NCBI RefSeq assembly: GCF_016424485.1
Contig: NZ_JAELUP010000007.1
Coordinates: 1 to 64,000 of the forward strand
Length of the DNA: 64,000 nucleotides
Reading direction: 5' to 3'
Origin: Paenibacillus roseus
GTDB taxonomy: Bacteria; Bacillota; Bacilli; Paenibacillales; Paenibacillaceae
The notes under the pieces are model-generated. The model was not told the origin of the DNA. It ran no database searches and worked only from the letters and a program-made list of their open reading frames with translations. The position numbers and the translations under genes were made by a program. Shown here in pieces: positions 37,228 through 48,500 of the stretch (position 1 is its first letter; every line of letters begins with the position of its first letter).

Positions 37228-38103
37228 ATGAAGAGCCATGAGAGAGGGATTCTGTCCCGTTATGATTTTAACCGATTGAATGTCAAGCTAATCTATGGAT
37301 TTATGGTCCTGATCACTGTCGTTATGGTAATCACGATGCTGTACCCGATCTTTTCAACGCTGTTTAATGCGGTCAAGTCCAATCAGGAGGTCAACTCCTT
37401 TCCACCGCACTTCCTTCCGCAAGGGTCCTGGCATTGGGAGAATTTCACGAAGGGCTGGAATTATATCCCGCTGCCTACCTTTTTGAAGAACACGTTGCTA
37501 ATCTTTGTTGGCAACATGGTAGCGACTGTCGTCGTAACCGGAATGGCAGCCTATTCCCTGTCCAGACTGAGACTGCCGAAGAAGCAACTGATCAGCTTCT
37601 TCTTCATGATGACGCTGTTCATTCCGCCGACAACCTACCTGATTCCGAACTTCTTGAACTTGCAGGATTTGGGTTTGCTGAATTCGTACTGGGCCTTCTG
37701 GCTTCCGGCTGGAGCGAATGCTTACTATCTGCTGCTGCTGAAGAGCTTCTTTGACAGTTTGCATTCCGAGCTGTTCGAGGCCGGACGAATCGATGGCGCG
37801 TCCGAGTTGCGGTGTTTCCTGCAAATTGCGATTCCATTGTCTATTCCAATCTTTTCAACACTGGCGATTTTCGTGTTTTCCACAGCATGGAATGAATGGT
37901 TCTGGCCATCGATGGTCATGCATAGCGACAAGATGTACCCGCTTGCTACAGCCATCTACAAGTATATCGTGAATGCGCGCATGCTTGATCTGAATATTCG
38001 GTTCTCCATTCTGACCATGATCATGCTTCCGCCAATTGTTGTGTTCCTGTTGTTCCAGCGGTTTATCATTGGAGGTTTGCATTTGGGCGGGGTTAAAGGA
38101 TGA
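37228..38103 (+). CDS. Carbohydrate ABC transporter permease (MalG-like)
   Basis: 291 residues, six spans, EAA loop FEAGRIDGASELRCFLQIAIPLS near 186-208. It forms the heterodimeric channel with the preceding permease; the two genes are 2 bp apart. The C-terminus RFIIGGLHLGGVKG is typical of the MalG family. Confidence 0.95.
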   Translation: MKSHERGILSRYDFNRLNVKLIYGFMVLITVVMVITMLYPIFSTLFNAVKSNQEVNSFPPHFLPQGSWHWENFTKGWNYIPLPTFLKNTLLIFVGNMVATVVVTGMAAYSLSRLRLPKKQLISFFFMMTLFIPPTTYLIPNFLNLQDLGLLNSYWAFWLPAGANAYYLLLLKSFFDSLHSELFEAGRIDGASELRCFLQIAIPLSIPIFSTLAIFVFSTAWNEWFWPSMVMHSDKMYPLATAIYKYIVNARMLDLNIRFSILTMIMLPPIVVFLLFQRFIIGGLHLGGVKG

Positions 38104-38123
38104 TCCTTTCTTCCCCGTAAAAC

Positions 38124-38179
38124 TGCACATGATCGGAATAAGAATAGACATCGCCGTATGAATGCGCCTCCATTATGCT
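38124..38179 (+). promoter_or_regulatory. Promoter with AraC-type direct repeat, upstream of the solute-binding protein
   Basis: Half-sites TGCACATGATC (38124-38134) and TAGACATCGCC (38145-38155) are 21 bp apart; the -10 box TATGCT is at 38174-38179 followed by AAAGATG, as at the permease promoter. Spacings to the -10 box are 50 and 29 bp. It gives the binding-protein gene its own promoter inside the locus. Confidence 0.6.
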
Positions 38180-38221
38180 AAAGATGCAACGAAAAAATGA
38201 ATCAGAGAAGGGGAGTTCCGA

Positions 38222-39661
38222 ATGCGTAAGCTATCTATGATGATGTTGTGTCTGGCTTTGTTCAGTTCTCTGCTCGCCGCCTGCGGTTCGAGCGGTACAA
38301 GTGAAAAGCAGCCGGCAAACAACGGTGGTCAAAAAAACAATGGTACAGTTACTGAAGGTACCGATACACCTAAAGAAAATGATAAGAAAGTAACCATTAG
38401 CATCTACTATCCGTTGCCGGATCAGGTAGAGAGACGCAAGCTGGAAGATGACAAGATCAGACGTTTCCAGGAGAAATATCCGAACGTAACGATTGAGAAA
38501 AGCGACTGGCATTACAATGTAAATGAAATTGGAATTAAAATGGCTGCCAACGAGGCGCCAACCTTCTTCAATACTTTTGCGACTGAAGCCAAATTCCTCG
38601 TTGAAAGAGGCTGGGCGGCTGACATCACCGAGCTGTGGAACAACTATGCGCATAAAGACGAAATCAACCCGATTTTGCAAGGCCAGTTCAATATAGACGG
38701 CAAAGTATTCGGGGTTACGCAAAACGGTTATGTAACAAGCACTGTTGTGAACAAAAAGATGCTGGAAGATAAAAATGTGCCGGTTCCATCCTATGACTGG
38801 ACCTGGGATGATTTGCTGGCAACAGCCCAAGCTGTAGCTGATCCGAAGAAAGGAGTTTCCGGAATTGCACCGATGGGCAAAGAAAACGCAGCAGGCTGGA
38901 ACTGGACGAATTTCCTGTTCGAAGCTGGCGGGGAAATCCAGACTATTGAAGGCGGCAAAGTAAAAGCAGCGTTCAATTCCGAGGCCGGTCTGAAAGCGCT
39001 GGAGTTCTATCACAAGCTGCGTTGGGAAGCCAATGCCATTCCGCAAGACTGGGCGCTCAACTGGGGCGACGCTGTAGGTGCGCTGGCTCAAGGACGTACG
39101 GCAATGGTTATCGCTGGCGCGGAAGGACCGCTGGACGCAGCAATGAACCAGGGTGGCATAAAGCCTGAAGACCTGCTGACATTCCCGATGCCTGCTTATG
39201 AGAAGGGCGGCAAGCACTATGGTATCCTGGGCGGCGACTATCTGGTCATCAACCCGAATGCTTCCAAAGATGAACAGGAAGCGGCATTCAACTACATTAC
39301 ATTTGACTACTTCTCCGATGCTTGGCTGGAGTCTGTAGACCGTGATATTCAAGCTCGCAAGACAGAAGGCAAATACTTCATCCCGTCTCAAATGTATTAC
39401 TTCAAGAGCGATTCCGAGTACGGCAAAAAAGCTCAAGCCATCTTCGACAAGTACGATAATGTTTACAAGTACAATGCAGAGTCCAACAAATTGCTGGACG
39501 GTAAGCCTGAGGCGCAATACAATACACAAGACTACTATGGCGCAATGACCAACGTCATTCAAGAAGTCTTCTCCAAGAAGGATACGGACCTCAAGCAGAA
39601 GCTGCAGGAAGCGGCAGATACTGTTCAAAAGAACTTCTTTGATAAAATCGCAGCTGAGTAA
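38222..39661 (+). CDS. Extracellular sugar-binding lipoprotein of the ABC importer
   Basis: 479 residues. Lipoprotein signal peptide ends in the lipobox LLAACGSS (lipid Cys20 or 21), then a Gly/Asn/Lys-rich linker and a family 1 solute-binding fold starting at VTISIYYPL. Motifs MAANEAPTFFNTF and YDWTWDDLLATAQ are typical of this fold. It delivers a carbohydrate to the two permeases upstream; the ligand is not predicted. AAGGGGAG lies upstream of the ATG. Confidence 0.96.
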   Translation: MRKLSMMMLCLALFSSLLAACGSSGTSEKQPANNGGQKNNGTVTEGTDTPKENDKKVTISIYYPLPDQVERRKLEDDKIRRFQEKYPNVTIEKSDWHYNVNEIGIKMAANEAPTFFNTFATEAKFLVERGWAADITELWNNYAHKDEINPILQGQFNIDGKVFGVTQNGYVTSTVVNKKMLEDKNVPVPSYDWTWDDLLATAQAVADPKKGVSGIAPMGKENAAGWNWTNFLFEAGGEIQTIEGGKVKAAFNSEAGLKALEFYHKLRWEANAIPQDWALNWGDAVGALAQGRTAMVIAGAEGPLDAAMNQGGIKPEDLLTFPMPAYEKGGKHYGILGGDYLVINPNASKDEQEAAFNYITFDYFSDAWLESVDRDIQARKTEGKYFIPSQMYYFKSDSEYGKKAQAIFDKYDNVYKYNAESNKLLDGKPEAQYNTQDYYGAMTNVIQEVFSKKDTDLKQKLQEAADTVQKNFFDKIAAE

Positions 39662-39686
39662 TACGCTGCCTGAATGAGCACATTCC

Positions 39687-39725
39687 AAACGGCGCGGCGG
39701 GATGATTCCCGCTGCGCCGTTTTAT
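39687..39725 (+). terminator. Terminator after the solute-binding protein gene
   Basis: 16-bp stem with one G-T pair (39687-39702 with 39707-39722), TGAT loop, followed by a short T-rich tail (TTTATGT). Confidence 0.88.
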
Positions 39726-39964
39726 GTATCTTTCGCGCCGTGAATTCACAATTCACCTAAGTTTGAAGGTCAGCGCTAAAGATTGTTAAGAGAGGGGAGC
39801 GGAGACCTATCTCTCTTTTTCTTTTCAGGGACAAGAGTGAATGTGAATTCATTTTTGATTGGTTATTTGAAAAAGGATATAAGGTCGAGATCTTTGCTGT
39901 TAAGAGACTGCTTTTTGCTAATGTGGAGGTGCAATTCTTTCGTCTTCAGTCAAGCTCTTAAATT
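39726..39964 (+). other. Intergenic region upstream of the GH31 promoter
   Basis: No supported gene. Contains a 10-bp palindrome GTGAATTCAC at 39740-39749 and a partial copy GTGAATTCA at 39844-39852. Their meaning is unknown. Confidence 0.45.
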
Positions 39965-40020
39965 TGCACATCATTATCGTAAGGATGCGAATCTTGCTGC
40001 CGGATTGTTCATGTTAGAAT
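39965..40020 (+). promoter_or_regulatory. Promoter with AraC-type direct repeat, upstream of the GH31 gene
   Basis: Half-sites TGCACATCATT (39965-39975) and a weaker TGCGAATCTTG (39986-39996) lie 21 bp apart; the -10 box TAGAAT is at 40015-40020. The geometry (50 and 29 bp to the -10 box) is the same as at the two transporter promoters. Confidence 0.55.
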
Positions 40021-40052
40021 GACCCTATGCTATCAATAATGAGGTGATGTGA

Positions 40053-42485
40053 TTGATTACAAGTGAAGCGATTCATCCGGGCAAGAGTGGCGCGGAGGGA
40101 GCACAAACAGCGATAACACGAGTCGGAGCCGTCAGCAAGGCGACCCGCGAGACGGGGACGGGAGCTGTCCTGTTCCATGGGGAACATGCCAAGGTTGGCT
40201 TGCGGGCTGTGAATGATCAGATAATTCGAATCAAGCTGTTCGTCGGGGATCGTCTGGACTGGACGTCGACGCCCGCTATTCTCGCGCAGGAGAACGGTGA
40301 GCCGGTTGCTGTGGAATTGAGCGAGCAGGAGGGACTTTACAGCGTGTCCTTCGGTAGACTTCGGGCTGAAGTTGCGACAGCTCCTTTTGCTCTGAAAATA
40401 TATGATGCACAGGACAGACTTCTGCTCGATCAGCAGGACTTGCTTTGGAATCAGGATGGCAAAGCTGCTTTTGCAGCGGCGCTGGATGCGCAGTCGCATT
40501 TTTACGGTCTGGGCGAGAAAACCGGCTTTCTGGACAAGAAGGGCGAGAAGTATACGATGTGGAATACGGATGTCTACGACCCGCATGTTCCCGATATCGA
40601 GGCGATCTATCAGTCTATCCCGTATCTGGTCCATTTCCGCTATGACCGACCGGCTTATGGGCTGCTGCTGGACAACCCGGGCAAGACCGTCTTCGATATG
40701 CGCTCCTATGAAGACCAATATGTGCTTACGATGGAAAGCGGGGAGTTGGACCTGTATGTGATTGCCGGTCCTTCCCTGAAAGATGTTGTGACTGGATATG
40801 CCGGACTGACCGGCAAGATGCCGATGCCGCCGAAATGGGCTATCGGCTATCAACAGTCGCGCTACAGCTACATGAATCAGGAGGAGGTTATGGAGCTTGC
40901 CCGCTCATTCCGCGAGCGGAATATTCCTTGTGACGTCATCTATCTGGACATTCATTACATGCACGAATACCGGGTATTTACGTGGGATACGAACCGGTTT
41001 CCAAAGCCGAAGGAAATGATCACCCAACTGCAGGAGATGGGCTTCCGAATTGTGCCAATCGTAGATCCCGGTGTGAAGAAGGACCCGAAATACAAGGTCT
41101 ATCAGGAAGGAATTGCCGCAGGTCATTTCTGTTCCAAACTCGAAGGAGATGTCTTCAACGGCAAAGTGTGGCCGGGCGTAAGCGCCTTCCCGGATTTCAC
41201 GGAGGACCGCACCGCAGAATGGTGGGGGGACCTGCATAAATTCTATATTGAGCACGGCATTCATGGCATCTGGAACGATATGAATGAACCGTCCGTATTC
41301 GAGACCGAGAGCAAGACGATGGAGCTGGATGTAGTCCACGGAAATAACGGCAACCCGAAAACGCATGAGGAATGGCACAACCTGTACGGTATGCTAATGT
41401 CCAAAGCTACCTTTGAAGGCTTGAAGCGCAATTTGAACGGGGAGCGTCCCTTTGTTGTGACGCGTGCCGGTTACGCCGGCATACAGCGCTATGCGGCCGT
41501 ATGGACGGGAGACAACCGCAGCTATTGGGAGCATATGGCGATGAGTATCCCGATGGTGCTGAATTTGGGACTGTCCGGGGTTGCCTTTGCCGGTCCGGAT
41601 ATCGGAGGCTTCTCCCATCATGCTTCGGGAGAACTGCTGGCCCGCTGGACGCAGATGGGCGCATTGTTTCCGTTCTGCCGCAACCATGCTGTACTGGATT
41701 CCCGCAGACAGGAGCCGTGGGCGTTCGGGCCGGAAGTGGAAGCGATTTGCCGCGAGTATATCGGACTGCGTTACCGTCTGCTGCCATACATCTATACTTT
41801 GTTCCATCAGGCTGCGCAGTCGGGCCTTCCAATTATCCGTCCGCTTATCCTGGAATATCCGCAGGACCGTGAGGTTTATAATCTGTGTGACCAGTTCCTG
41901 CTTGGCCGTGATTTGCTCGTTGCACCGGTATACCGTCCGGGTACGTCTGCAAGAGCCGTTTATTTGCCGGAAGGGGTCTGGTACAATTATTGGACGGGAG
42001 AGCGCTATGAGGGCGGCCGCTCCATCTTGGCTGACGCTCCGCTATCCGTCATGCCGATCTATGCTAGAGAAGGAGCCATCATCCCGGAGCAGGCTCTGCG
42101 GCAGTATACAGGAGAGTCATCTTCCGAGCCGCTGCAAATCCACGTGTACGGGGACTGGGCGCCGGGCAAGTTTGAATTTTATGAGGATGACGGAAGCACC
42201 TTCGGTTATGAGCAGGGGGCGTATCGGCTAACCCGCTTGAATTGGGGACGCGGCGCCAGCGGCGCCTTGAAGCTTATCTGCATCGTTGCCCATGACGGTC
42301 TGCCGCAAGTAGAGAAGCAAGCGGTTAAGGTTCGGGTGAAACAGATATCCGAGCGTCCTTCTAAGGTGCAGGTGCAGACCGTGGGATCATTTGCTCAAGA
42401 AGTGTCATGGTCGTACGACGAGAGAGCGCAGCAATTGGACATCGAACTGTCTGAGCTGGGAGCATGTGAGGTTTCCATCCAATAA
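40053..42485 (+). CDS. Glycoside hydrolase family 31 (alpha-glucosidase/xylosidase type)
   Basis: 810 residues, TTG start just after GAGGTGAT. GH31 features: N-terminal beta domain, catalytic barrel with nucleophile Asp in GIWNDMNEPS near 410 and acid/base Asp in WTGDNRSYWEH near 488, HFYGLGEKTG, and a C-terminal beta part. It cleaves alpha-linked oligosaccharides; lack of a signal peptide means it acts in the cytoplasm on imported sugar. Its promoter shares the direct repeats of the neighbouring importer genes. Confidence 0.96.
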   Translation: MITSEAIHPGKSGAEGAQTAITRVGAVSKATRETGTGAVLFHGEHAKVGLRAVNDQIIRIKLFVGDRLDWTSTPAILAQENGEPVAVELSEQEGLYSVSFGRLRAEVATAPFALKIYDAQDRLLLDQQDLLWNQDGKAAFAAALDAQSHFYGLGEKTGFLDKKGEKYTMWNTDVYDPHVPDIEAIYQSIPYLVHFRYDRPAYGLLLDNPGKTVFDMRSYEDQYVLTMESGELDLYVIAGPSLKDVVTGYAGLTGKMPMPPKWAIGYQQSRYSYMNQEEVMELARSFRERNIPCDVIYLDIHYMHEYRVFTWDTNRFPKPKEMITQLQEMGFRIVPIVDPGVKKDPKYKVYQEGIAAGHFCSKLEGDVFNGKVWPGVSAFPDFTEDRTAEWWGDLHKFYIEHGIHGIWNDMNEPSVFETESKTMELDVVHGNNGNPKTHEEWHNLYGMLMSKATFEGLKRNLNGERPFVVTRAGYAGIQRYAAVWTGDNRSYWEHMAMSIPMVLNLGLSGVAFAGPDIGGFSHHASGELLARWTQMGALFPFCRNHAVLDSRRQEPWAFGPEVEAICREYIGLRYRLLPYIYTLFHQAAQSGLPIIRPLILEYPQDREVYNLCDQFLLGRDLLVAPVYRPGTSARAVYLPEGVWYNYWTGERYEGGRSILADAPLSVMPIYAREGAIIPEQALRQYTGESSSEPLQIHVYGDWAPGKFEFYEDDGSTFGYEQGAYRLTRLNWGRGASGALKLICIVAHDGLPQVEKQAVKVRVKQISERPSKVQVQTVGSFAQEVSWSYDERAQQLDIELSELGACEVSIQ

Positions 42486-42495
42486 AGAGATAAAG

Positions 42496-42535
42496 AGATC
42501 AGGCCTGCGCACGATGGCGCAGGCCTGATCTTGTT
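42496..42535. terminator. Terminator after GH31, shared with the converging SLH gene
   Basis: 15-bp perfect stem (42496-42510 with 42517-42531), loop ACGATG, followed by TGTTT. The giant SLH gene ends 30 bp away on the other strand. Confidence 0.85.
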
Positions 42536-42561
42536 TCCCTTATAAGGTAATGGCTGCTTAT

Positions 42562-45500
42562 CTAGCTGCGAGGTCCGTTTGGATTTCCTTCCATCTTGGT
42601 ACGATAATTTTTCATCGAAATGTTATAGGCAATCTTACCGGCCATGAGGATGAAATTTTTGATCGTTCCCCAAAAGCCGTCTGTAATGGCGGTGGCAATC
42701 ATGCCTATGATTTCGGCCACTGAGAAGAGAACATCCAGTGAATACTGGGAGAAGAAGGCCGAAGCAATATTGCTCGAGCTATAGTCCGCTTGCACAAGGA
42801 ACATGATGGCCGGCTGCCACTTGATGCCGAGATTCGACATGATGCGGGCAGCGTCATGCGCGCTTAAGCCTGCTTCTTTCATCAGCATGAACGGAATGCC
42901 GTCCCTGCGGTCAAAGAGGAAGTCTCCGGCATCCGATGACAAGTCCTCCTTCAAATAATCCAGAGTTACATTATTTAGTTCCCGCAAGCCCCAATACATA
43001 TCAGTTCCCTTGTATTTGCCCGCTTCGACAGCTTTCATGAAGCTCTTGGTCAGCTCATCAAGCGACATATTCGTCCAGGAGAGCCGCATTGCCATATACG
43101 TGGACTTCCATTCCGGAAGCGGGGCCTCAATTTTCTTGAGGAGTATCATGTCCAGCAGCAGATCGCTGACCATCGACTTCATGACGGTAATGATATCCTC
43201 TGGAGCACACCCGGCTGCGAGCAGCCCGTTGGCAAGCTGCGCTGGATCATACCAGCCTGTGCCATACAGGTAGAGCGCGACTGTATCGTACCGAGGATTT
43301 ATGACGTACAGTATGGTCGCAATATCCTCTACAGGTAATTTAGCTTGTGCTAGCGCCTTGGCAACCTCCAACTGATCCTTGTGGGTTTTGAGAATTGCCT
43401 CCCTCAGTTCCGTCGACGTGTATCCGACCTCCTTGAGCTTCAAATAGTTGTCCTTCAATTTGTATCCCCATAAATCGAGCAAATCCATGGCCAATGCGGC
43501 ATCCAGACCAAGCTCGTGCAGGACAATGATCGTGGAGTCCGTGTTGGCGTCGCTTTTAGGATTGTACAGGACGCGTCTGTAAATTTCCAGCAGATCGAAG
43601 CCGCCTCTATTTATTTGCCTGATCACATCACCGCTGTCTGCATTGGGGAAGACGGCTCGCAGCGCCTGATAGACGCCCAAAACAGTTTCTCCCAATTTGC
43701 GAAGCTCCAACGTAATGTTGTCGAGTGCGGTTACGCCGTATACCTGCTTGAGCACACTCGCAACAAGGGTGTTACGGTCGCCGCTCTGATTGAACATGGC
43801 AACCAGCACCTGATCCCGGGAATAGCCTCCCTCCGACAGTGCCCGTGCAATGGCAATTTCATCGGTGAAGCCGTAGTTGGATTTCAGCTTGGTTCTAGTC
43901 GAATACGCATCGCGGCCGATCTCTTTTTCCTTCGTGGCAACGAAGGACATCGCCTCGACATTGTAGACCGTCGACACAGCTGTCAAAATTTCGATTGGTC
44001 TTGCAGTTCCGACATCGTTGTACGTATCCAGAGCAGAGCCTGCATTGAGCCCGTATTGCTCTTTAAGCACCGTTACAATCTGGACAGTCGTGTATCCGAG
44101 CGTTTTCAAAATATGAATGCCTTTGGCCGGTCGCTCTCCTCCTGTAATCTTCAGACTGGCGGCCATCGGATCGGTGACATTAGGATACAGGTCGGCAATA
44201 ACGGTTTTGAGTGTGGTGTACGTTCCTTCCAGGAATGCATTCCCGGTACAGAACACATTAAACACCGCCGTCAGCACTTCGTCCTGCGAGTATCCAGCTC
44301 CTTTCAGCAATTTGGCATTGTCGATCGGACTGTTTACCTGATACACCCAGCGAAGGGTATTCGCGGTATTCGACGAGGAACTGTTCTGGTTGTTCCTGAG
44401 AAACGCAGCCATGGCCTGCTTCGGATCCTGCCCGTATATTTCTGCAGCGGCACGGTTGATATCCTCGGTCGGGAATAGGTTGATCTCAGTCAATGCATTG
44501 ATAGCCAGCGCCATCGTAGCGAAATTCTGTTGCGCAGCCAGCATGATTTCGTAGACGTTATAGCCGGCTCCTTTCAGACTGTTAAAGCGTTGGCTGGAGC
44601 TTTGGCCGTTCAGTATACTGTAAACCTCTGCCGCTGTATATCCGTTGCTCCTCCAGAAAGTAGCGGTGCGTCCTTTATATGCGTTTTCGACCGCAAGCTG
44701 CTTTAGAGAAAATCCCATTGTCCTTAGCATAGGGACGAGATTTACCTGGCTGCCATAGACCTCCTGAATGCCGAAAGCGAGGTCGCTCAAACGCTGATAT
44801 TCCTGTACGCCGGAGCTTAACAGCGTTGCTGCGGCTTGTTCAAAAGTCAGGTCGCTGTATAAGCTTTTAAGTATCCGAAGCACTTCCAATGGCGTACAAA
44901 GGCGTCCGCAAAATCCGCCGTTCGACCCTTTCATCGTATCCACCAGCTCGGATGGCGTGAGGGAGAAACTTTCCTTCAACAGTCCGGCGATCTCGTTATT
45001 GGTGAAGCGCTGGGTCAGGAAGCTGCGATGCTCCGCCAGCTTGATGCCGAAGGCTGCAAGTACGCGAGGGATATCCGTATCGCTGAACTTGGTCAATCTA
45101 CGGCCGGAATTGGTAGTGAGATCCGTCATGTCCTTCATGAGAACGACGAAACCGCGCGGGCCGGTTCCTTTTCCGGTCGACCAATCCAGCATTTTCCACA
45201 TGGTATCGGTCAGTTCCACTGCGGTGAAGCCAGCGGCTTTGAATTGCAGCAGCACTCTGCCGATTTCATCCATGCGCAAGCGTTCCTTATTGCTTCCGAA
45301 AGGCCGCAAATATTGGGCAATCTCAACGGTGCTATAGCCGGCTTTTAACAGCATGTCGACGATCGTTTCTTCGCCATCGGCAGCATCAAAGACGTTTTTG
45401 TAGCCTTTGGATGTGAGCAGCTCTGCTACCTTCTTGATTCCGTCCCCGGAACGCTTCATACCGGCCGCCACTTCCTGGAGTGAGTAGTTGGCCCACAGCA

Positions 45501-48500
45501 TGTCCGGAATCGAGCCGTCCAATAGTACGCCGCCAGTGTAAACGAGCGTAACGGCCTTCTCCACTTCCTCGATCGGGAATTTGGCTGCTGCAAAGGAGTG
45601 AATGACGTCAGAGGCAGACCATTGCCACTTATGATACTGCTTCGCAATTTCCTCTGTCGTATAAGCGGAGCGCAGTCCTTTCCACCGCTCCTCCTGTGTG
45701 AATCCGAGACTTCCTTTGCCAATAACTTCAATCGTCTCTTCGATTGACAATTTGTGCTGTGCAAGAGCAGATACGATCTCGCCGGCGCTCGCCTCGTAAA
45801 CGGTCTTCATGATTTTGGCGGCCGCGTTCGCATCCAAGCCTGCGTCGAACAACAGCGTAGTCGCGCGGAAGGCATTGACACGGAACAAATCAGCGCCTTT
45901 CAGAATTTCCGCGATCTGCTCCTCGGTATAATTCGCCTTGGCCAGCGCTGTAATGACAGAGCTTTGCGTGCTGGTGTTGTTCTTCATCAGCAACTCCGCC
46001 GCTTCGCGGGCGGATACTGCCTTTGCGTTCAGGAAGGCTGCCAGCTGATCTTCGGACAGACCGTATACTTTACGAAGCGCTGCGTATCTTTGATCCCGGA
46101 GGAAATAGAACGTGGCTTCATAGGCCTGATCCAGATCGAAACCGGTAAATTTCAATGCTGCGACAAACTCCTCTGCCTTCATACCTATTGACATCATGGC
46201 TTTGCCGATGGAAAGCAGGTTCAGAATGCCTGCTTCCTGAAGCGTAATCAGCATCTGTGTCATGCCGTAGCCATGATCAAGCAGGAACCTGGCTATCTGA
46301 TCTTCATAGTTGTTAAATTCGGTTGACAGTATCTTCGCGACCTCAACCCCGGTGTACCCGCCTTCCAGCAGGGCCGCTCCAATATCTGTGTTATTCAAAT
46401 CCTCGAAGCGTTCCTGCAGATCCGCAGTCGCCTCCGCTACAGTCTTGCCGTTTATCTTGCTGTATGTGACGGCGCCAGCAGGCTTTGTGCCGTCAACGAC
46501 ATAGGTTGTCTCAAAAGCAACAAGCGGCTTGCCGCCGATGGATGAGATCGTTCCCGGCGTATAGGACAAGTGCAGGGATTCGGCCTTTACGGCGGATGCC
46601 AGAATCAGATCGATCTGTGCCTTTCCAGTATTTTCCACTGTTACAATGTCAATGGAGGCTTCTTCTGAAATAAGCTTGAAGCCTGCAGGCGCTGCCGGTA
46701 CTTCCGCGAGTTCATGAGTGAAGAACAAGGTAATCCGATTGGCATCAGGACTCAGCATGGCTCCTGAAAAGGTAGTCAAATCAGGAATCGTGACGGACTT
46801 GCTTGCTCCGAAGCTGTATCCTGTTTTTGCCATCGACAGCCTGTACGTATCCCCGCCTCGCAATATGCCGGAGAACCGATAGGTTGCTCCGTTGTCGGAA
46901 GAGCGCAGCGCCGCGTTAAAAGCCGGAACCCCGTCGGGATTTGCCAGAATCAGGTCGGAGAGCTGCAGCCCTGGAAGCGCTGGCGATAAGGACAGCGTCA
47001 TGCCGGCAGGTCCGGGATCGCTCACCGTTACGGATACGGCCGTGACGTTGGTTCCGGGAGACGAGCCTCCTGAAGGCGTCTGGTTGCCGCCCTGCACCTG
47101 CTGACCGCCAACATCGGCTTTTACACCGTCGAGAACACCCAGATTATCCGGTTTTTGCTCGATTTTGACGCCATCAGATGTAACGGTCGCATTGTTGATG
47201 GCTCCCTTGCCGGTAATTGTGGCGGGAGCCCCCACATTCAGGTCGTTTACCTTGGCGTCCTCGCGGATATCAATCTTTGCGCCGGCAGCATGGTCGGTCA
47301 CCGTCAGTTTGTCTATGCTGCCCCCAGTCACGGTGACAGTTGCGGCCTCCAGAAGCACGACATCGGGGAAGTTGCCGTTAAGGATTACCTCACCGGTTGT
47401 CGATATCTCGATCGTACCGTAGCTGGCTCCGCCTCCTCCTACGATCTGCAGTGTCGCGCCAGATTCGATGACAACCCGATCCACTTCGGTGGAGCCTTCG
47501 ATAACAACGCGCACTTGACCGTTCACCTTGGTCACGATGATACGCGTCAACGCAGAGTCCATGAGATGCACGCTGTTGGGCCCACCGCCACGAACACTTG
47601 TAGTTCCTTTGACCGTTACGCCTTTCAGCGTCACATCGCCCTCGCCGATACCTTCTCCCAGCACCAGGTTGCCCTCAATGGTGACATTGCGCAGGGTAAC
47701 GTCCGGGGCGTTGATGGTCAAATCCCCCTTATGGGAAGCTGTTCCCTTTTCTGGACCGTAGACGCCTGCCTGATTTATCTCGGCTGGCAGTCCGGCATCT
47801 ACTGTCCCGGAATCTTGCTTCATTCCAAGCGCGCGGTTCAGAATAACGATTGCTTCCGCACGGGTCAACGGCTTATCGGGTTTGAATGAGCGATCCGGAT
47901 AGCCGTTTATGAGACCGGCTTCTACGCTTGCGCCCACCTCTCCGATGCTCCAGTTCGGGATGCTGCTTGCATCGCTGAATTTGGCTGCCGCCTCCTTGTC
48001 AGCTTTCAGCTCGAGCAGCCTTGCCAGCATTACAGCCGCTTCCTGGCGCTTGATGTTCGCTTCCGGCCGGAAGACGCCATTGCCATTGCCCTTCATGTAG
48101 CCGGCTGCCTGAGCTTTGGAGACCTCCGCGGCATACCAGCGTCCTTCCGGGACATCGGTGAACGGATTGCTCCCAGACGCCTTGAAGTCGAAAGCCCGGT
48201 TAATAAGTGCCGCCGTCTCGGCGCGGGTAATGGTTGCATCAGGACGGAAAGTGCCGTCAGGATACCCTTTGACAAGTCCCTTGTCCAGCCATTCCCCAAT
48301 TTGCATTTCCGCCCAGGCGCCATCCAGATCGGAAGGCCGCCCCTGGGCAGGGGGTGTCTGGCTTGCTGCGATCAGGTTCGATAGAACCTGCGTCGTTGCT
48401 GCCGCTTTTTCGGCGGCGCTGGCCGTACCGACAGCGGAGACCAGACTGACTAGCATTGATGCGGTGAGTACTAAGCTTAAAGATTGCTTGAATCTCAGCC

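Noticed and set aside
38231..39688. 485-codon frame antisense to the solute-binding protein gene
   Set aside because: It is long but fully antisense to a gene with clear lipoprotein and binding-protein features; a shadow frame.
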